This document shows positions 17,731-25,732 of a DNA stretch of 64,000 nt, piece after piece. The stretch spans positions 1 through 64,000 of the forward strand of contig CAZDVK010000003.1 in the NCBI GenBank assembly GCA_964508915.1, written 5' to 3'. The notes below the pieces were generated by a model. It had not been told where the DNA came from, did not search any database, and saw only the letters and a program-made list of their open reading frames with translations. The translations under genes were made by a program, and so were the position numbers. Position 1 is the stretch's first letter; each line of letters starts with the position of its first letter. The DNA is from CAZDVK01 sp964508915 (GTDB taxonomy: Bacteria; Pseudomonadota; Alphaproteobacteria; Paracaedibacterales; CAIULA01).

Positions 17731-18105
17731 ATGACAACAGAACTTCTGGATCGACAGATTTTTAAAGAAGGTGACGAAATCATCATGGAAGGTCAAGAAG
17801 GCCTTCATGTGTTCGTCATTGAAAAAGGAAATGTAGAGGTTTGGAAACGTATAAATGGTGAAAAACAAACCATTACAAAATTGGGCCCTGGGCGCATTTT
17901 TGGGGAAATGGCCCTTATCGATAATTCCCCCAGGTCAGCAACGGTAACAGCCTTAGAACAGGTAGTTTGTTTAAGGGTTTCGAAAGCAAAGTTAGATGAA
18001 AATCTGGACAAGTGTCCCCCTTTTGTTCGGGCGCTTATTAAAATTCTTGTCAATAATATTCGTGCTTCATCTTCCCCTCCCCAAACTTATAACAATAAAA
18101 ATTAG
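17731..18105 (+). CDS. Cyclic-nucleotide-binding domain protein
   Basis: 124 residues from ATG 17731; a TTG start 40 codons earlier would add a hydrophobic leader without a ribosome site and is disfavoured. A single cNMP-binding fold is visible, with the phosphate-binding cassette FGEMALIDNSPRSATV holding the canonical Glu and Arg. No DNA-binding helix-turn-helix and no kinase domain follow. It is therefore a stand-alone cAMP/cGMP-binding module, with its output through partner interaction. The window also encodes an adenylate cyclase at 60671. Confidence 0.85.
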   Translation: MTTELLDRQIFKEGDEIIMEGQEGLHVFVIEKGNVEVWKRINGEKQTITKLGPGRIFGEMALIDNSPRSATVTALEQVVCLRVSKAKLDENLDKCPPFVRALIKILVNNIRASSSPPQTYNNKN

Positions 18106-18175
18106 CTGAGTCTCGTTGATCCGAAGGATTTAGTGTAGTATAGTTCCAGAAGAATTTACGTAAATCTTGTTGCTT

Positions 18176-18793
18176 ATGGGCACACCTCCACAGCCTGACT
18201 TCGAAAAGGAAATTAGCCAATCCGAAAACAGGCTTTTTTTCAGCCAATGCTTAAAGCACCCGCTTCAAATGGGAACAGCTGCACCAATTAGTCACAAACT
18301 AGCCTCGCAGGCCGCTAATTTTGTTGACCAGAATGGTATTGTTATTGAACTGGGCGCTGGCACAGGGCGCTTAACACGTGCCCTACTAAAACAAGGCGTA
18401 AAACCAGAAAATTTATGGCTTATTGAACTGGATGCCACTTTGTGCACATTTCTTGAAAAAACGTTACCATTTTTACCGGAATGCGCTCAGAAATTACCTC
18501 ACATTATTCATGGGGATGCCACAAACCTTGAAGAACTTATTCCGCCGTCGCTTCATGGTCGCGTGGCAACTGTTATATCGTCTATTCCGTTTATGTATCT
18601 TAAAGAATCGGTTCGTCAGGACATTGTAGACGCCTCTTTTCGTGTAATGCCGCCTAAAACACCTATGTATCATGTAACTTACAATCCAAAATCCCCTCTG
18701 GCATTCGCAAATGACTTAGTTCAAAAAAGGGTCGTTTCCCTATGGTTTAATTTACCCCCCGCATTTGTTTGGCAATACCAAAAAAAGGAATAA
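18176..18793 (+). CDS. PmtA-like class I SAM methyltransferase (copy 1)
   Basis: 205 residues. The N-terminal RLFFSQCLKHPLQMGTAAPISHKLA segment (residues about 18-42) and the SAM-binding IELGAGTGRLTRALL motif match the phospholipid N-methyltransferase/rRNA adenine dimethylase-like family. LIELDAT follows as the acidic ribose-binding loop. PmtA methylates phosphatidylethanolamine towards phosphatidylcholine in alphaproteobacteria; which lipid or other acceptor is used here cannot be told. The ATG at 18176 lies two codons after possible TTG starts. Its stop is two bases before copy 2. Confidence 0.75.
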   Translation: MGTPPQPDFEKEISQSENRLFFSQCLKHPLQMGTAAPISHKLASQAANFVDQNGIVIELGAGTGRLTRALLKQGVKPENLWLIELDATLCTFLEKTLPFLPECAQKLPHIIHGDATNLEELIPPSLHGRVATVISSIPFMYLKESVRQDIVDASFRVMPPKTPMYHVTYNPKSPLAFANDLVQKRVVSLWFNLPPAFVWQYQKKE

Positions 18794-18795
18794 GA

Positions 18796-19473
18796 ATGAA
18801 GCCAAATATCCCCAAAATTCGACGCCGCGATGAAAATTTATTATTTTTAAAACAACTGATTAAAAACCCAAAATCTTTAGGCGCTGTTGCGCCTAGTTCC
18901 TACAAATTAGCTGACTTCATTTGCCAACATGTCCCCTCTTCAGATGATCATCTTATTGTTGAAGTAGGTGCTGGAACAGGCCGATTAACACAAGCGTTGC
19001 TAAAAGCCGGTGTTAATCCAAAAAATTTAGCAATCGTCGAACTAGACACTGACATGTCCCTTTTCCTACAAAAAAACTTTCCCAATGTCCTTGTTATTCA
19101 AGGTGATGCAACTCAACTTCATGAATTGCTTCCTGATTCCTGGAAAGGAAATGTTGGCACCATTATTTCTGGCATCCCCATGCGCAACGTATCTCAAGAA
19201 GATCATAAGTTAATGGTTTCAAGTTTCTTGCAGGTTTTGAATGGGTCTGGTCATATTCTTCAGTTCAGCTATGGGGCGTCTTCCCCTTTGTCTGTTAAGA
19301 AGCTGGGCCTTCGGAAAAAAAGGCTTGGCTCTATTTTAATGAATATTCCCCCTGCCACAGTTTGGCAATACACGCAAGGCATTATGGAGCCTGTCACAAA
19401 ACGTATTTATTTAGGGCCTAAACTTGAACAGCTTAGAATAAACATTCAGTCAAAATTAGGAGAAAAAAAATGA
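18796..19473 (+). CDS. PmtA-like class I SAM methyltransferase (copy 2)
   Basis: 225 residues. It parallels copy 1 throughout: LLFLKQLIKNPKSLGAVAPSS (near residues 15-35), VEVGAGTGRLTQALL, AIVELDTD, and a C-terminal FNLPPAFVWQY/MNIPPATVWQY counterpart shared by both proteins. The two genes are a tandem duplication that has diverged substantially. AAGGA sits before ATG 18796, and the stop overlaps dapB as ATGA. The SAPSS-like motif is closer to characterised PmtA proteins than in copy 1. Confidence 0.75.
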   Translation: MKPNIPKIRRRDENLLFLKQLIKNPKSLGAVAPSSYKLADFICQHVPSSDDHLIVEVGAGTGRLTQALLKAGVNPKNLAIVELDTDMSLFLQKNFPNVLVIQGDATQLHELLPDSWKGNVGTIISGIPMRNVSQEDHKLMVSSFLQVLNGSGHILQFSYGASSPLSVKKLGLRKKRLGSILMNIPPATVWQYTQGIMEPVTKRIYLGPKLEQLRINIQSKLGEKK

Positions 19474-20264
19474 TTCGTGTGGGTGTAGCAGGCGCTACCG
19501 GAAGAATGGGGGGTATTATTGCTGGCCTTCTGTCAAAGGACCGTCGTTTTAACCTTATGGCTGCTACAACGTCTCCCAACAAAGTAGATGCGGAAAAAGA
19601 ATTCGCAAACAATATGTTCCTGAGCACAGACCCACATACTTTGTTTGAAAACACGGAAATCGTTATAGATTTCACAGTACCTGAAGCTGTTCAAAAGCAT
19701 CTGTCTTACGCCCGAAAAAATAAAGTTGCCATGGTTATTGGAACAACAGGTCTGAACAAAGAACACATGCGCATGATTAGTGAAGCATCTAAAGAAATTC
19801 CCATTGTTTATGCCCGAAACACAAGCCTTGGCATTACAATTATTCGCAAAGTTGTGCAGAACATTGCACGTACTTTGGGGGTAGAATTTGACGTGGAAAT
19901 TGTTGATGAACATCACCGTAAAAAACTTGATGCCCCCTCTGGCACAGCTATTGCCTTAGGTGAAGCCGTCGCGCAAGGACGCGGCGTTTCATTTGACTCT
20001 GTCGCATGTTATGGAAGGGTGGGCGCTGAAGTGATTCGAACACCAGGACAAATTGGTCTACATAGTGTCCGTGGTGGTGCCATTATTGGTGAACATAAAG
20101 TTGGTTTTTATGGCGCCGATGAATGCATTGAAATAACCCATAAGGGCATTTCCCGTGAATTATACGCCAAAGGTGCCATTGCGGCAGCCTATTGGCTTTA
20201 TGAAAAGCCACCAGGGTTGTATGGCATGGAAGATGTTCTAAATCTTGCTGAAAATTATGCGTGA
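19470..20264 (+). CDS. dapB: 4-hydroxy-tetrahydrodipicolinate reductase
   Basis: 264 residues. The NAD(P)-binding start is VGVAGATGRMGG; the substrate-binding motif is EHHRKKLDAPSGTA. DapB reduces HTPA towards diaminopimelate and lysine, needed for peptidoglycan cross-links. It overlaps the second methyltransferase by four bases and hemJ by eight, so it sits in one tightly packed operon. Length is normal. Confidence 0.97.
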   Translation: MIRVGVAGATGRMGGIIAGLLSKDRRFNLMAATTSPNKVDAEKEFANNMFLSTDPHTLFENTEIVIDFTVPEAVQKHLSYARKNKVAMVIGTTGLNKEHMRMISEASKEIPIVYARNTSLGITIIRKVVQNIARTLGVEFDVEIVDEHHRKKLDAPSGTAIALGEAVAQGRGVSFDSVACYGRVGAEVIRTPGQIGLHSVRGGAIIGEHKVGFYGADECIEITHKGISRELYAKGAIAAAYWLYEKPPGLYGMEDVLNLAENYA

Positions 20265-20697
20265 TTTTATCCAAAACTGGTACCTATGGATTAAGGCGCT
20301 ACATGTTATTTCAGTGATCGCGTGGATGGCTGGTCTTTTTTATTTACCGCGCCTTTTTGTATATCACGTAGAAAGTCAACATGATGAGGTCAAACAGACG
20401 TTGGCAGTTATGGAACAACGTCTCTATAAAATCATTATCAAACCAGCCATGCATGCGTCACTTCTGTTTGGTATTTTGTTGCTTTTAGTACCTGGCACGC
20501 TGTCGCAGGGGTGGCTTCACTTAAAAATCCTTTGCGTTTTATGTTTAATTGTGTTTCAATACGCACTAGGTGAATTTCACCGTCAACTTATGAAGGGTAC
20601 GTGTACCAAGTCGGGGCGTTTCTTTCGCCTCTTTAATGAAATACCGACCATTCTTTTAATCATCATCATCATCTGTGTTGTCGTAAAACCATTCTAA
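20257..20697 (+). CDS. hemJ: HemJ protoporphyrinogen IX oxidase
   Basis: 146 residues with four membrane segments. The opening WYLWIKALHVISVIAWMAGLF holds the conserved heme-ligand histidine, and RLFVYHVE follows. HemJ oxidises protoporphyrinogen IX in oxygen-respiring alphaproteobacteria. Start ATG 20257 lies inside the dapB end. hemJ next to rho is a widely conserved alphaproteobacterial pair, which supports the call. Confidence 0.92.
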   Translation: MRDFIQNWYLWIKALHVISVIAWMAGLFYLPRLFVYHVESQHDEVKQTLAVMEQRLYKIIIKPAMHASLLFGILLLLVPGTLSQGWLHLKILCVLCLIVFQYALGEFHRQLMKGTCTKSGRFFRLFNEIPTILLIIIIICVVVKPF

Positions 20698-20713
20698 AAT
20701 TTCAGGAAAATTC

Positions 20714-21982
20714 ATGAACTTGCAAGAACTTAAGCGTAAAACTCCCGCTGAATTATTAGCTTATGCGGAAGAACTTCAAATTGAAAACGCCAGCAACATG
20801 CGCAAGCAAGACTTAATGTTTTCAATTTTGAAAAAGTTGGCTGAACAAGATGTGCCAATTTTTGGTTCTGGTGTTGTGGAAATTTTGCAAGATGGTTTTG
20901 GTTTTTTAAGGGCCCCTGAATCCAATTATTTGCCAGGCCCTGATGACATTTATGTTTCCCCCAACCAAGTACGACGTTTTTCTTTGCGCACAGGTGATAC
21001 GGTAGAAGGGCAAATTCGCTCTCCCAAAGATGGTGAACGTTATTTTGCTTTGCTCAAAGTAAATACCATCAATTTTGAAGAACCTGAAAATATTAAATAC
21101 CGCATCAATTTTGATAACCTAACCCCTCTATATCCAGAAGAACGGTTGCGTCTAGAAAAAGACAGTGAGGGAAATGGTTCCCAAAAGGATTTCACATCCC
21201 GTGTTATCGATTTGGTTTCCCCCTTAGGAAAAGGCCAACGTGCCTTGTTGGTGGCCCCTCCCCGCACGGGTAAAACGGTTATGTTGCAAAACATTGCCCA
21301 TTCGATTACGGCTAATCATCCAGAGGTTTATCTAATTGTATTACTGATTGATGAACGCCCCGAAGAAGTGACCGATATGGCCCGTTCTGTAAAAGGTGAA
21401 GTGGTTAGTTCAACTTTTGATGAACCAGCTGCACGTCACGTACAGGTGGCTGAAATGGTTATTGAAAAAGCTAAACGTTTGGTTGAACAAAAACGTGATG
21501 TGGTTATTCTGTTAGATTCCATCACACGCCTTGCACGCGCCTACAACACGGTTGTGCCATCTTCTGGTAAAGTTTTAACAGGTGGTGTGGATGCCAACGC
21601 CCTTCAGCGGCCAAAACGTTTTTTTGGGGCAGCACGCAACATTGAAGAAGGTGGATCTTTAACTATTATCGCAACCGCCCTTATTGATACGGGTTCCCGT
21701 ATGGACGAAGTTATTTTTGAAGAATTCAAAGGTACCGGCAACGCCGAAATTGTGATGGATCGTAAGCTTTCTGATAAACGCCTGTTCCCAGCTATCGATA
21801 TTAATAAATCTGGAACCCGCAAAGAAGAATTGTTGGTGGCTGATAAAGCAGAGTTATCAAAAATGTGGGTACTACGGCGCATTTTGAACCCCATGGGCAC
21901 TATAGAAGCCATGGAATTTTTGCATGACAAACTGAAATACAGTAAATGCAATGCAGATTTCTTCCAGTCTATGAACACTTAA
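20714..21982 (+). CDS. rho: Transcription termination factor Rho
   Basis: 422 residues. N-terminal Rho_N helix bundle, cold-shock-like RNA-binding domain (GFGFLRAPESNYLPGPDDIYVS at residues about 60-81), and RecA-type ATPase with a VAPPRTGKT P-loop, VLLIDERPEEVTD and DSITRLARAYN. Length and order match the family. AGGAAAA precedes the ATG, 16 bases after hemJ. Confidence 0.98.
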   Translation: MNLQELKRKTPAELLAYAEELQIENASNMRKQDLMFSILKKLAEQDVPIFGSGVVEILQDGFGFLRAPESNYLPGPDDIYVSPNQVRRFSLRTGDTVEGQIRSPKDGERYFALLKVNTINFEEPENIKYRINFDNLTPLYPEERLRLEKDSEGNGSQKDFTSRVIDLVSPLGKGQRALLVAPPRTGKTVMLQNIAHSITANHPEVYLIVLLIDERPEEVTDMARSVKGEVVSSTFDEPAARHVQVAEMVIEKAKRLVEQKRDVVILLDSITRLARAYNTVVPSSGKVLTGGVDANALQRPKRFFGAARNIEEGGSLTIIATALIDTGSRMDEVIFEEFKGTGNAEIVMDRKLSDKRLFPAIDINKSGTRKEELLVADKAELSKMWVLRRILNPMGTIEAMEFLHDKLKYSKCNADFFQSMNT

Positions 21983-22007
21983 AAAAACAAATATATAAAG
22001 GGGGCAG

Positions 22008-22733
22008 ATGCAGCCAGTCAAAACAATTCTGTTAATACTGACTCTGTGGCAAATTTTGTGCCTGTTTGGCCATATTCCACCCTATGTTCTGCCCTCTCCT
22101 CTTGATGTTATTGTCAGTTTTTACACCCACAAAAACTTAATTGCCTACCATGCAGGTATAAGCGGCATCAGCCTATTACTGGGTCTGTTTTTCGCCATTG
22201 TTGCAGGCTCTATCAGTGCTGTTGGCATTTATTATTCAAAAGCCCTTGAAAAGCTTTTACAACCCTTATTTTTAATTTTTCAATCAACCCCTGGTTTTGT
22301 TTTGTTCCCCTTATTCGTGGCGTGGTTTGGATATGGAATTTTGTCAAAAGTGATGGTAATTGCTTTGTCATGCTATTTTCCTATTTGTTTATGTTTTTGG
22401 GATGCCCTAAAACACCCGCCCGCTGACTTAGTTGAACTAGGCCATACGTTTCACGGAACGCGTTCTGGTATTTTCTGGCATGTGCGTTTGCCGGCAGCCC
22501 TGCCAGGCTTGTTATCAGGCTTGAAATTAGCTGCCATTCACGCACCCATCACAACACTGGCTAGTGAATGGATAGGCGCCCAAAGCGGGTTAGGATACCT
22601 AATTATGTTAACCCATGGACGTTTAGAAATAGATTTTATGTTCGCAACCATTATGGTTATTATCGCGCTTACAAATTTGTTTTCATGGTGTGTGCGAAAG
22701 CTGCAACAAAAGGTTTTATTTTGGTCATGGTAA
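22008..22733 (+). CDS. ABC transporter permease, thiamine-precursor type
   Basis: 241 residues with about six membrane helices and the EAA loop pattern ELGHTFHGTRSGIFWHVRLPAALPGLLSGLKLA (residues about 144-176). It resembles the ThiX/SsuC/TauC permease group. AAAGGGGGC lies before the ATG. It overlaps the next gene, a ThiY-like binding protein, by seven bases, so the pair forms one transporter. No ATP-binding subunit is adjacent. Confidence 0.85.
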   Translation: MQPVKTILLILTLWQILCLFGHIPPYVLPSPLDVIVSFYTHKNLIAYHAGISGISLLLGLFFAIVAGSISAVGIYYSKALEKLLQPLFLIFQSTPGFVLFPLFVAWFGYGILSKVMVIALSCYFPICLCFWDALKHPPADLVELGHTFHGTRSGIFWHVRLPAALPGLLSGLKLAAIHAPITTLASEWIGAQSGLGYLIMLTHGRLEIDFMFATIMVIIALTNLFSWCVRKLQQKVLFWSW

Positions 22734-23599
22734 AAATTCTTCTTTTTTTTTTATTACTAGGAACACAACTTTCCGCCCAACAAAAAGTGACCATTGGGTT
22801 AGACTGGTTTCCTAACCCCCACCATGCTTTATTGATTATTGCCAAAGAAAAGGGGTTTTTTGAATCCGAAGGTCTTGATGTTAGGTTAATTCCAGCAGGC
22901 AGCAGTTCTGAAGGGTGTCGTCAGGTTGGTACCAAAGCCCTTGATTTTACCGTTACATTAGAACCCCAGCTGTATCTACAACAATCCAAAGGTGTTCCCC
23001 TTCAATTAGCAACTGTTTTAATTGACCAACCGCTTGAGGTAATGGTGAGCCGTTTTCCCATTCAAGAGCTTAGCCATAAGACAATTGGTCATTGCAGCAG
23101 TGGTGCAGGTTTTTCTGCCATGGCTGCCAAGCAGATGTTTGCATACAATAAGGTGCCAGAGCCTAAAAATTTTCTATATGTCAAAACGGGGCTTTTAGGC
23201 GCCTTGTTGTTGGGTAATGTGGATGCGGTTATTAACATTTATAAAACCTATAATCTACTAGACCTTGAAAAATATGCAGGTACAGGGGCGTTTTATGTTT
23301 ATGAATATATTGAAAACGGTGTTCCCCCTTTTGCATCGGTTATTTTGGTAACCCACACAGACACCCCTTCTGATTTGATAAAACGCCTTAATCAAAGCCT
23401 TAAAAAGGCCCTTGCTTACTTAAAAAACCAACCTTTTGACGAAACATGGGGTGTTTTTGCCAACGCTTACCCAGAACAAAATACAAAACTGAATGAAAAA
23501 GTTTGGAAACTATTAATACCGATGTTTAAGGTGGTTCGGGGTGAAAATTACCCTAACAATGAAAAACTACGGGGCTTTATGTCTGACAAAAAATCATAG
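22727..23599 (+). CDS. NMT1/THI5-like periplasmic binding protein (ThiY-like)
   Basis: 290 residues. Signal peptide MVKILLFFLLLGTQLSAQ, then KVTIGLDWFPNPHHALLIIAKEKG (residues about 19-42), typical of HMP/formylaminopyrimidine-binding proteins, and the TLEPQLYLQQSKGVPL motif. It captures a thiamine pyrimidine precursor, most likely, for the permease it overlaps. The ATG at 22727 is chosen because it gives a clean signal peptide. Exact ligand is uncertain. Confidence 0.82.
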   Translation: MVKILLFFLLLGTQLSAQQKVTIGLDWFPNPHHALLIIAKEKGFFESEGLDVRLIPAGSSSEGCRQVGTKALDFTVTLEPQLYLQQSKGVPLQLATVLIDQPLEVMVSRFPIQELSHKTIGHCSSGAGFSAMAAKQMFAYNKVPEPKNFLYVKTGLLGALLLGNVDAVINIYKTYNLLDLEKYAGTGAFYVYEYIENGVPPFASVILVTHTDTPSDLIKRLNQSLKKALAYLKNQPFDETWGVFANAYPEQNTKLNEKVWKLLIPMFKVVRGENYPNNEKLRGFMSDKKS

Positions 23600-23705
23600 T
23601 TTGATCTGCATAAAAAGTTAATATTTTTAAACATAAAGACAATAGCAATAACAGAAGATGCTGTGATATTATCCCAGACGAAACAACCCCTGATGCACAA
23701 ATGTT

Positions 23706-24257
23706 ATGAAAGATATACTAATCTGGGATAATGACGGCACGGTAACTGGCTCTAAAGACCCAAATGATAAGTCAAATCAGGCAAAAATAATTCTACCTAA
23801 CGTAGAGTTGGTCATGAAACAAACCCCTTATAACTTTATTATTTCAGGCTTTAAATCCCCTGAAAGTGAAGCTCAGAATTTTGATCCTGAAAAAGTGGCT
23901 GATAGATTTATGGATTTAATGGAGAAATTACCGATAAGTGCTGTGGCTTTCTCGCCAATGATTGGAGGGGTTGCCTGTTATGTACTGGTAAAAAAAGATA
24001 AGGGAAAAATAGAACTAAGAAAAGCTCATGAAGATTACCGTTACCAGCAATTTATTGGCCAATTTAAAAAACCAGGAATTGGCATGTTTGTTGTCATGAA
24101 AGATATTGCTGAAGAAGAGTTTGGAAAAACAATAGATGCTGAAAATTGCGCAATGATAGGCGACACCTGGCACGATGAGAGTGCCGCTAAGGACTTTGGC
24201 ATCCCTTTTATAGATGCAAAAGAAATTCACCAAGGAAAAGTGAGGATTCAAACTTAA
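23706..24257 (+). CDS. HAD-superfamily phosphatase-like protein
   Basis: 183 residues. Motif I is IWDNDGTVTGSK (Asp-x-Asp nucleophile pair), motif II is FIISGF, and the C-terminal acidic motif is MIGDTWHDESAAKDFGIPFIDA. This resembles the HisB-N/polynucleotide 3'-phosphatase branch. A small cap is inserted between motifs I and II. Substrate unknown. It stands alone between the transporter pair and tRNA-Thr. Confidence 0.75.
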   Translation: MKDILIWDNDGTVTGSKDPNDKSNQAKIILPNVELVMKQTPYNFIISGFKSPESEAQNFDPEKVADRFMDLMEKLPISAVAFSPMIGGVACYVLVKKDKGKIELRKAHEDYRYQQFIGQFKKPGIGMFVVMKDIAEEEFGKTIDAENCAMIGDTWHDESAAKDFGIPFIDAKEIHQGKVRIQT

Positions 24258-24367
24258 AGTAAGGTCATCCGTTACAACCAACTTTAATGTAGCATCACTT
24301 TGAGCTGGCGAACTCATCCAAAAGAAAACCACAACAACTGTTTTATTGAAATTAATAGAGAAATCAC

Positions 24368-24443
<76 letters not shown>

Positions 24444-24456
24444 ACGTGATAATAAT

Positions 24457-24485
24457 TGAATACCTGAAAACTAAGGTTTCGACAA
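24457..24485 (-). promoter_or_regulatory. Candidate promoter of tRNA-Thr
   Basis: On the minus strand TTGTCG (24485-24480), 17-base spacer, TATTCA (24462-24457), about 13 bases before the mature tRNA 5' end. Confidence 0.5.
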
Positions 24486-24544
24486 GCCAAAATTTTATTT
24501 TTTACTAAAAAAACGCATTTTGGGTGCTTAGCATGTAGAAAAAA

Positions 24545-25498
24545 TTAATGGAGGCAGGACCTTAGACTATTTTCACATAATTTTTCAATTTCACCCTGTG
24601 TCAGGTTTAATGCCTTTGCTGTTCCAACGTAGTTATCTAAAATATACCCACCAAAATATGCAGGATCATCAGAGTTAATAGATACGTTTAAACCTAAATC
24701 TAACATCTTTTGAATGGGGTGGTCTTCTAGTTGGTCTACCACACGCAGTTTTAGGTTGCTATACGGGCAAACCGTCAAAGGGATTTGATGTTTGACTAAA
24801 TAGTCAACCAAAGCTGCATCTTCTAGGCATCGAACACCATGGTCAATACGTTTAGCTTGCAGCTCTGTCAAGGCTTCCCATATATAATCAGCTGGTCCTT
24901 CCTCTCCTGCATGGGCCACAACATGAAAACCATGTGTACGAACATCATTGAAAACATTTTTAAATTTTGCTGGCGGATGCCCATTTTCTGATGAATCAAG
25001 ACCAAAGCCAGAAATTTTGTCTTGATAAGGTACGGCCTGGTGAAACGTTTCAAAAGCTTCACGTTCAGACAGGTGGCGCAAAAAACACAAAATCAAAGCC
25101 GATTCAATTCCCCATTTTTTGTATGCATCTTTCGATGCGCTCCATAAACCATCCATCAATACAGAAAAGTCAACACCACGACTGACGTGGCTTTGTGGAT
25201 CAAAAAAAACCTCAGCCCGCGTTACCCCATCATGCTGGGCACGGTCAAAATACGCCATAGCTAAGTCATAAAAATCTTGGGCTGTTTGTAAAACATGTAC
25301 GCCCTGATAGTAAATATCCAAAAATGATTGCAAATCTTTAAAATCATACGCCTTCCTTAAGTCATCGGGGCTTTGATAGGAAAGTTTAATTTTGTTTCTG
25401 TCTGCCAATGCAAACATCAGTTCGGGCTCTAACGTACCCTCAATATGCAGGTGAAGTTCTGCCTTTGGAAGGCCACGAATAAAATTTTCTAATTCCAA
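24545..25498 (-). CDS. Adenine deaminase (type 2, ADE/Aah1-like)
   Basis: 317 residues, the usual size of this branch. Metal ligands and catalytic residues are visible: ELHLHIEGTLEPEL, VVAHAGEEGPADY, RIDHGVRC and SINSDDPAYFGG. The FFDPQSH and HPPAKF features fit the adenine-specific (EC 3.5.4.2) group better than adenosine deaminase. It turns adenine into hypoxanthine for purine salvage. The TTG start at 25498 is supported by GAGGTGA six bases upstream; no nearby ATG fits. Confidence 0.88.
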   Translation of the reverse strand: MELENFIRGLPKAELHLHIEGTLEPELMFALADRNKIKLSYQSPDDLRKAYDFKDLQSFLDIYYQGVHVLQTAQDFYDLAMAYFDRAQHDGVTRAEVFFDPQSHVSRGVDFSVLMDGLWSASKDAYKKWGIESALILCFLRHLSEREAFETFHQAVPYQDKISGFGLDSSENGHPPAKFKNVFNDVRTHGFHVVAHAGEEGPADYIWEALTELQAKRIDHGVRCLEDAALVDYLVKHQIPLTVCPYSNLKLRVVDQLEDHPIQKMLDLGLNVSINSDDPAYFGGYILDNYVGTAKALNLTQGEIEKLCENSLRSCLH

Positions 25499-25607
25499 AA
25501 ATCACCTCGAATCCCAGTTTCCGCGCGTAGAAAAAAATCACAAATCAATATCTATATAAATAGTATAGGTATTTATAGCTGATTTTCTATAAAACGATGA
25601 CCCTCTT

Positions 25608-25661
25608 CGTCATCCTGAATTTAGTTCAGGATCTAGATGCTGAAACAAGTTCAGCATGACG
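25608..25661. repeat. Composite palindromic intergenic repeat
   Basis: Outer arms CGTCAT (25608) and ATGACG (to 25661) enclose two smaller inverted repeats, CCTGAA...TTCAGG and GCTGAA...TTCAGC. The same style of CGTCATCCTGAA palindromic element is dispersed in Rickettsiales and other alphaproteobacterial genomes. It lies between two minus-strand genes and could fold as RNA. Confidence 0.75.
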
Positions 25662-25732
25662 GTTATATAACAATTTTAAAGTGATTCAGCTATATCTGTA
25701 AACAGAGTATTAAGATTCACCAGTCAGTTTGG

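Noticed and set aside
22568..22726. N-terminal extension of the ThiY-like protein
   Set aside because: It lies in the permease gene in another frame, is basic and has no signal peptide; ATG 22727 gives a clean one.
24545..25498. Possible C-terminal truncation of adenine deaminase
   Set aside because: 317 residues is the normal size for the ADE-type branch, which ends soon after the ENSL motif.
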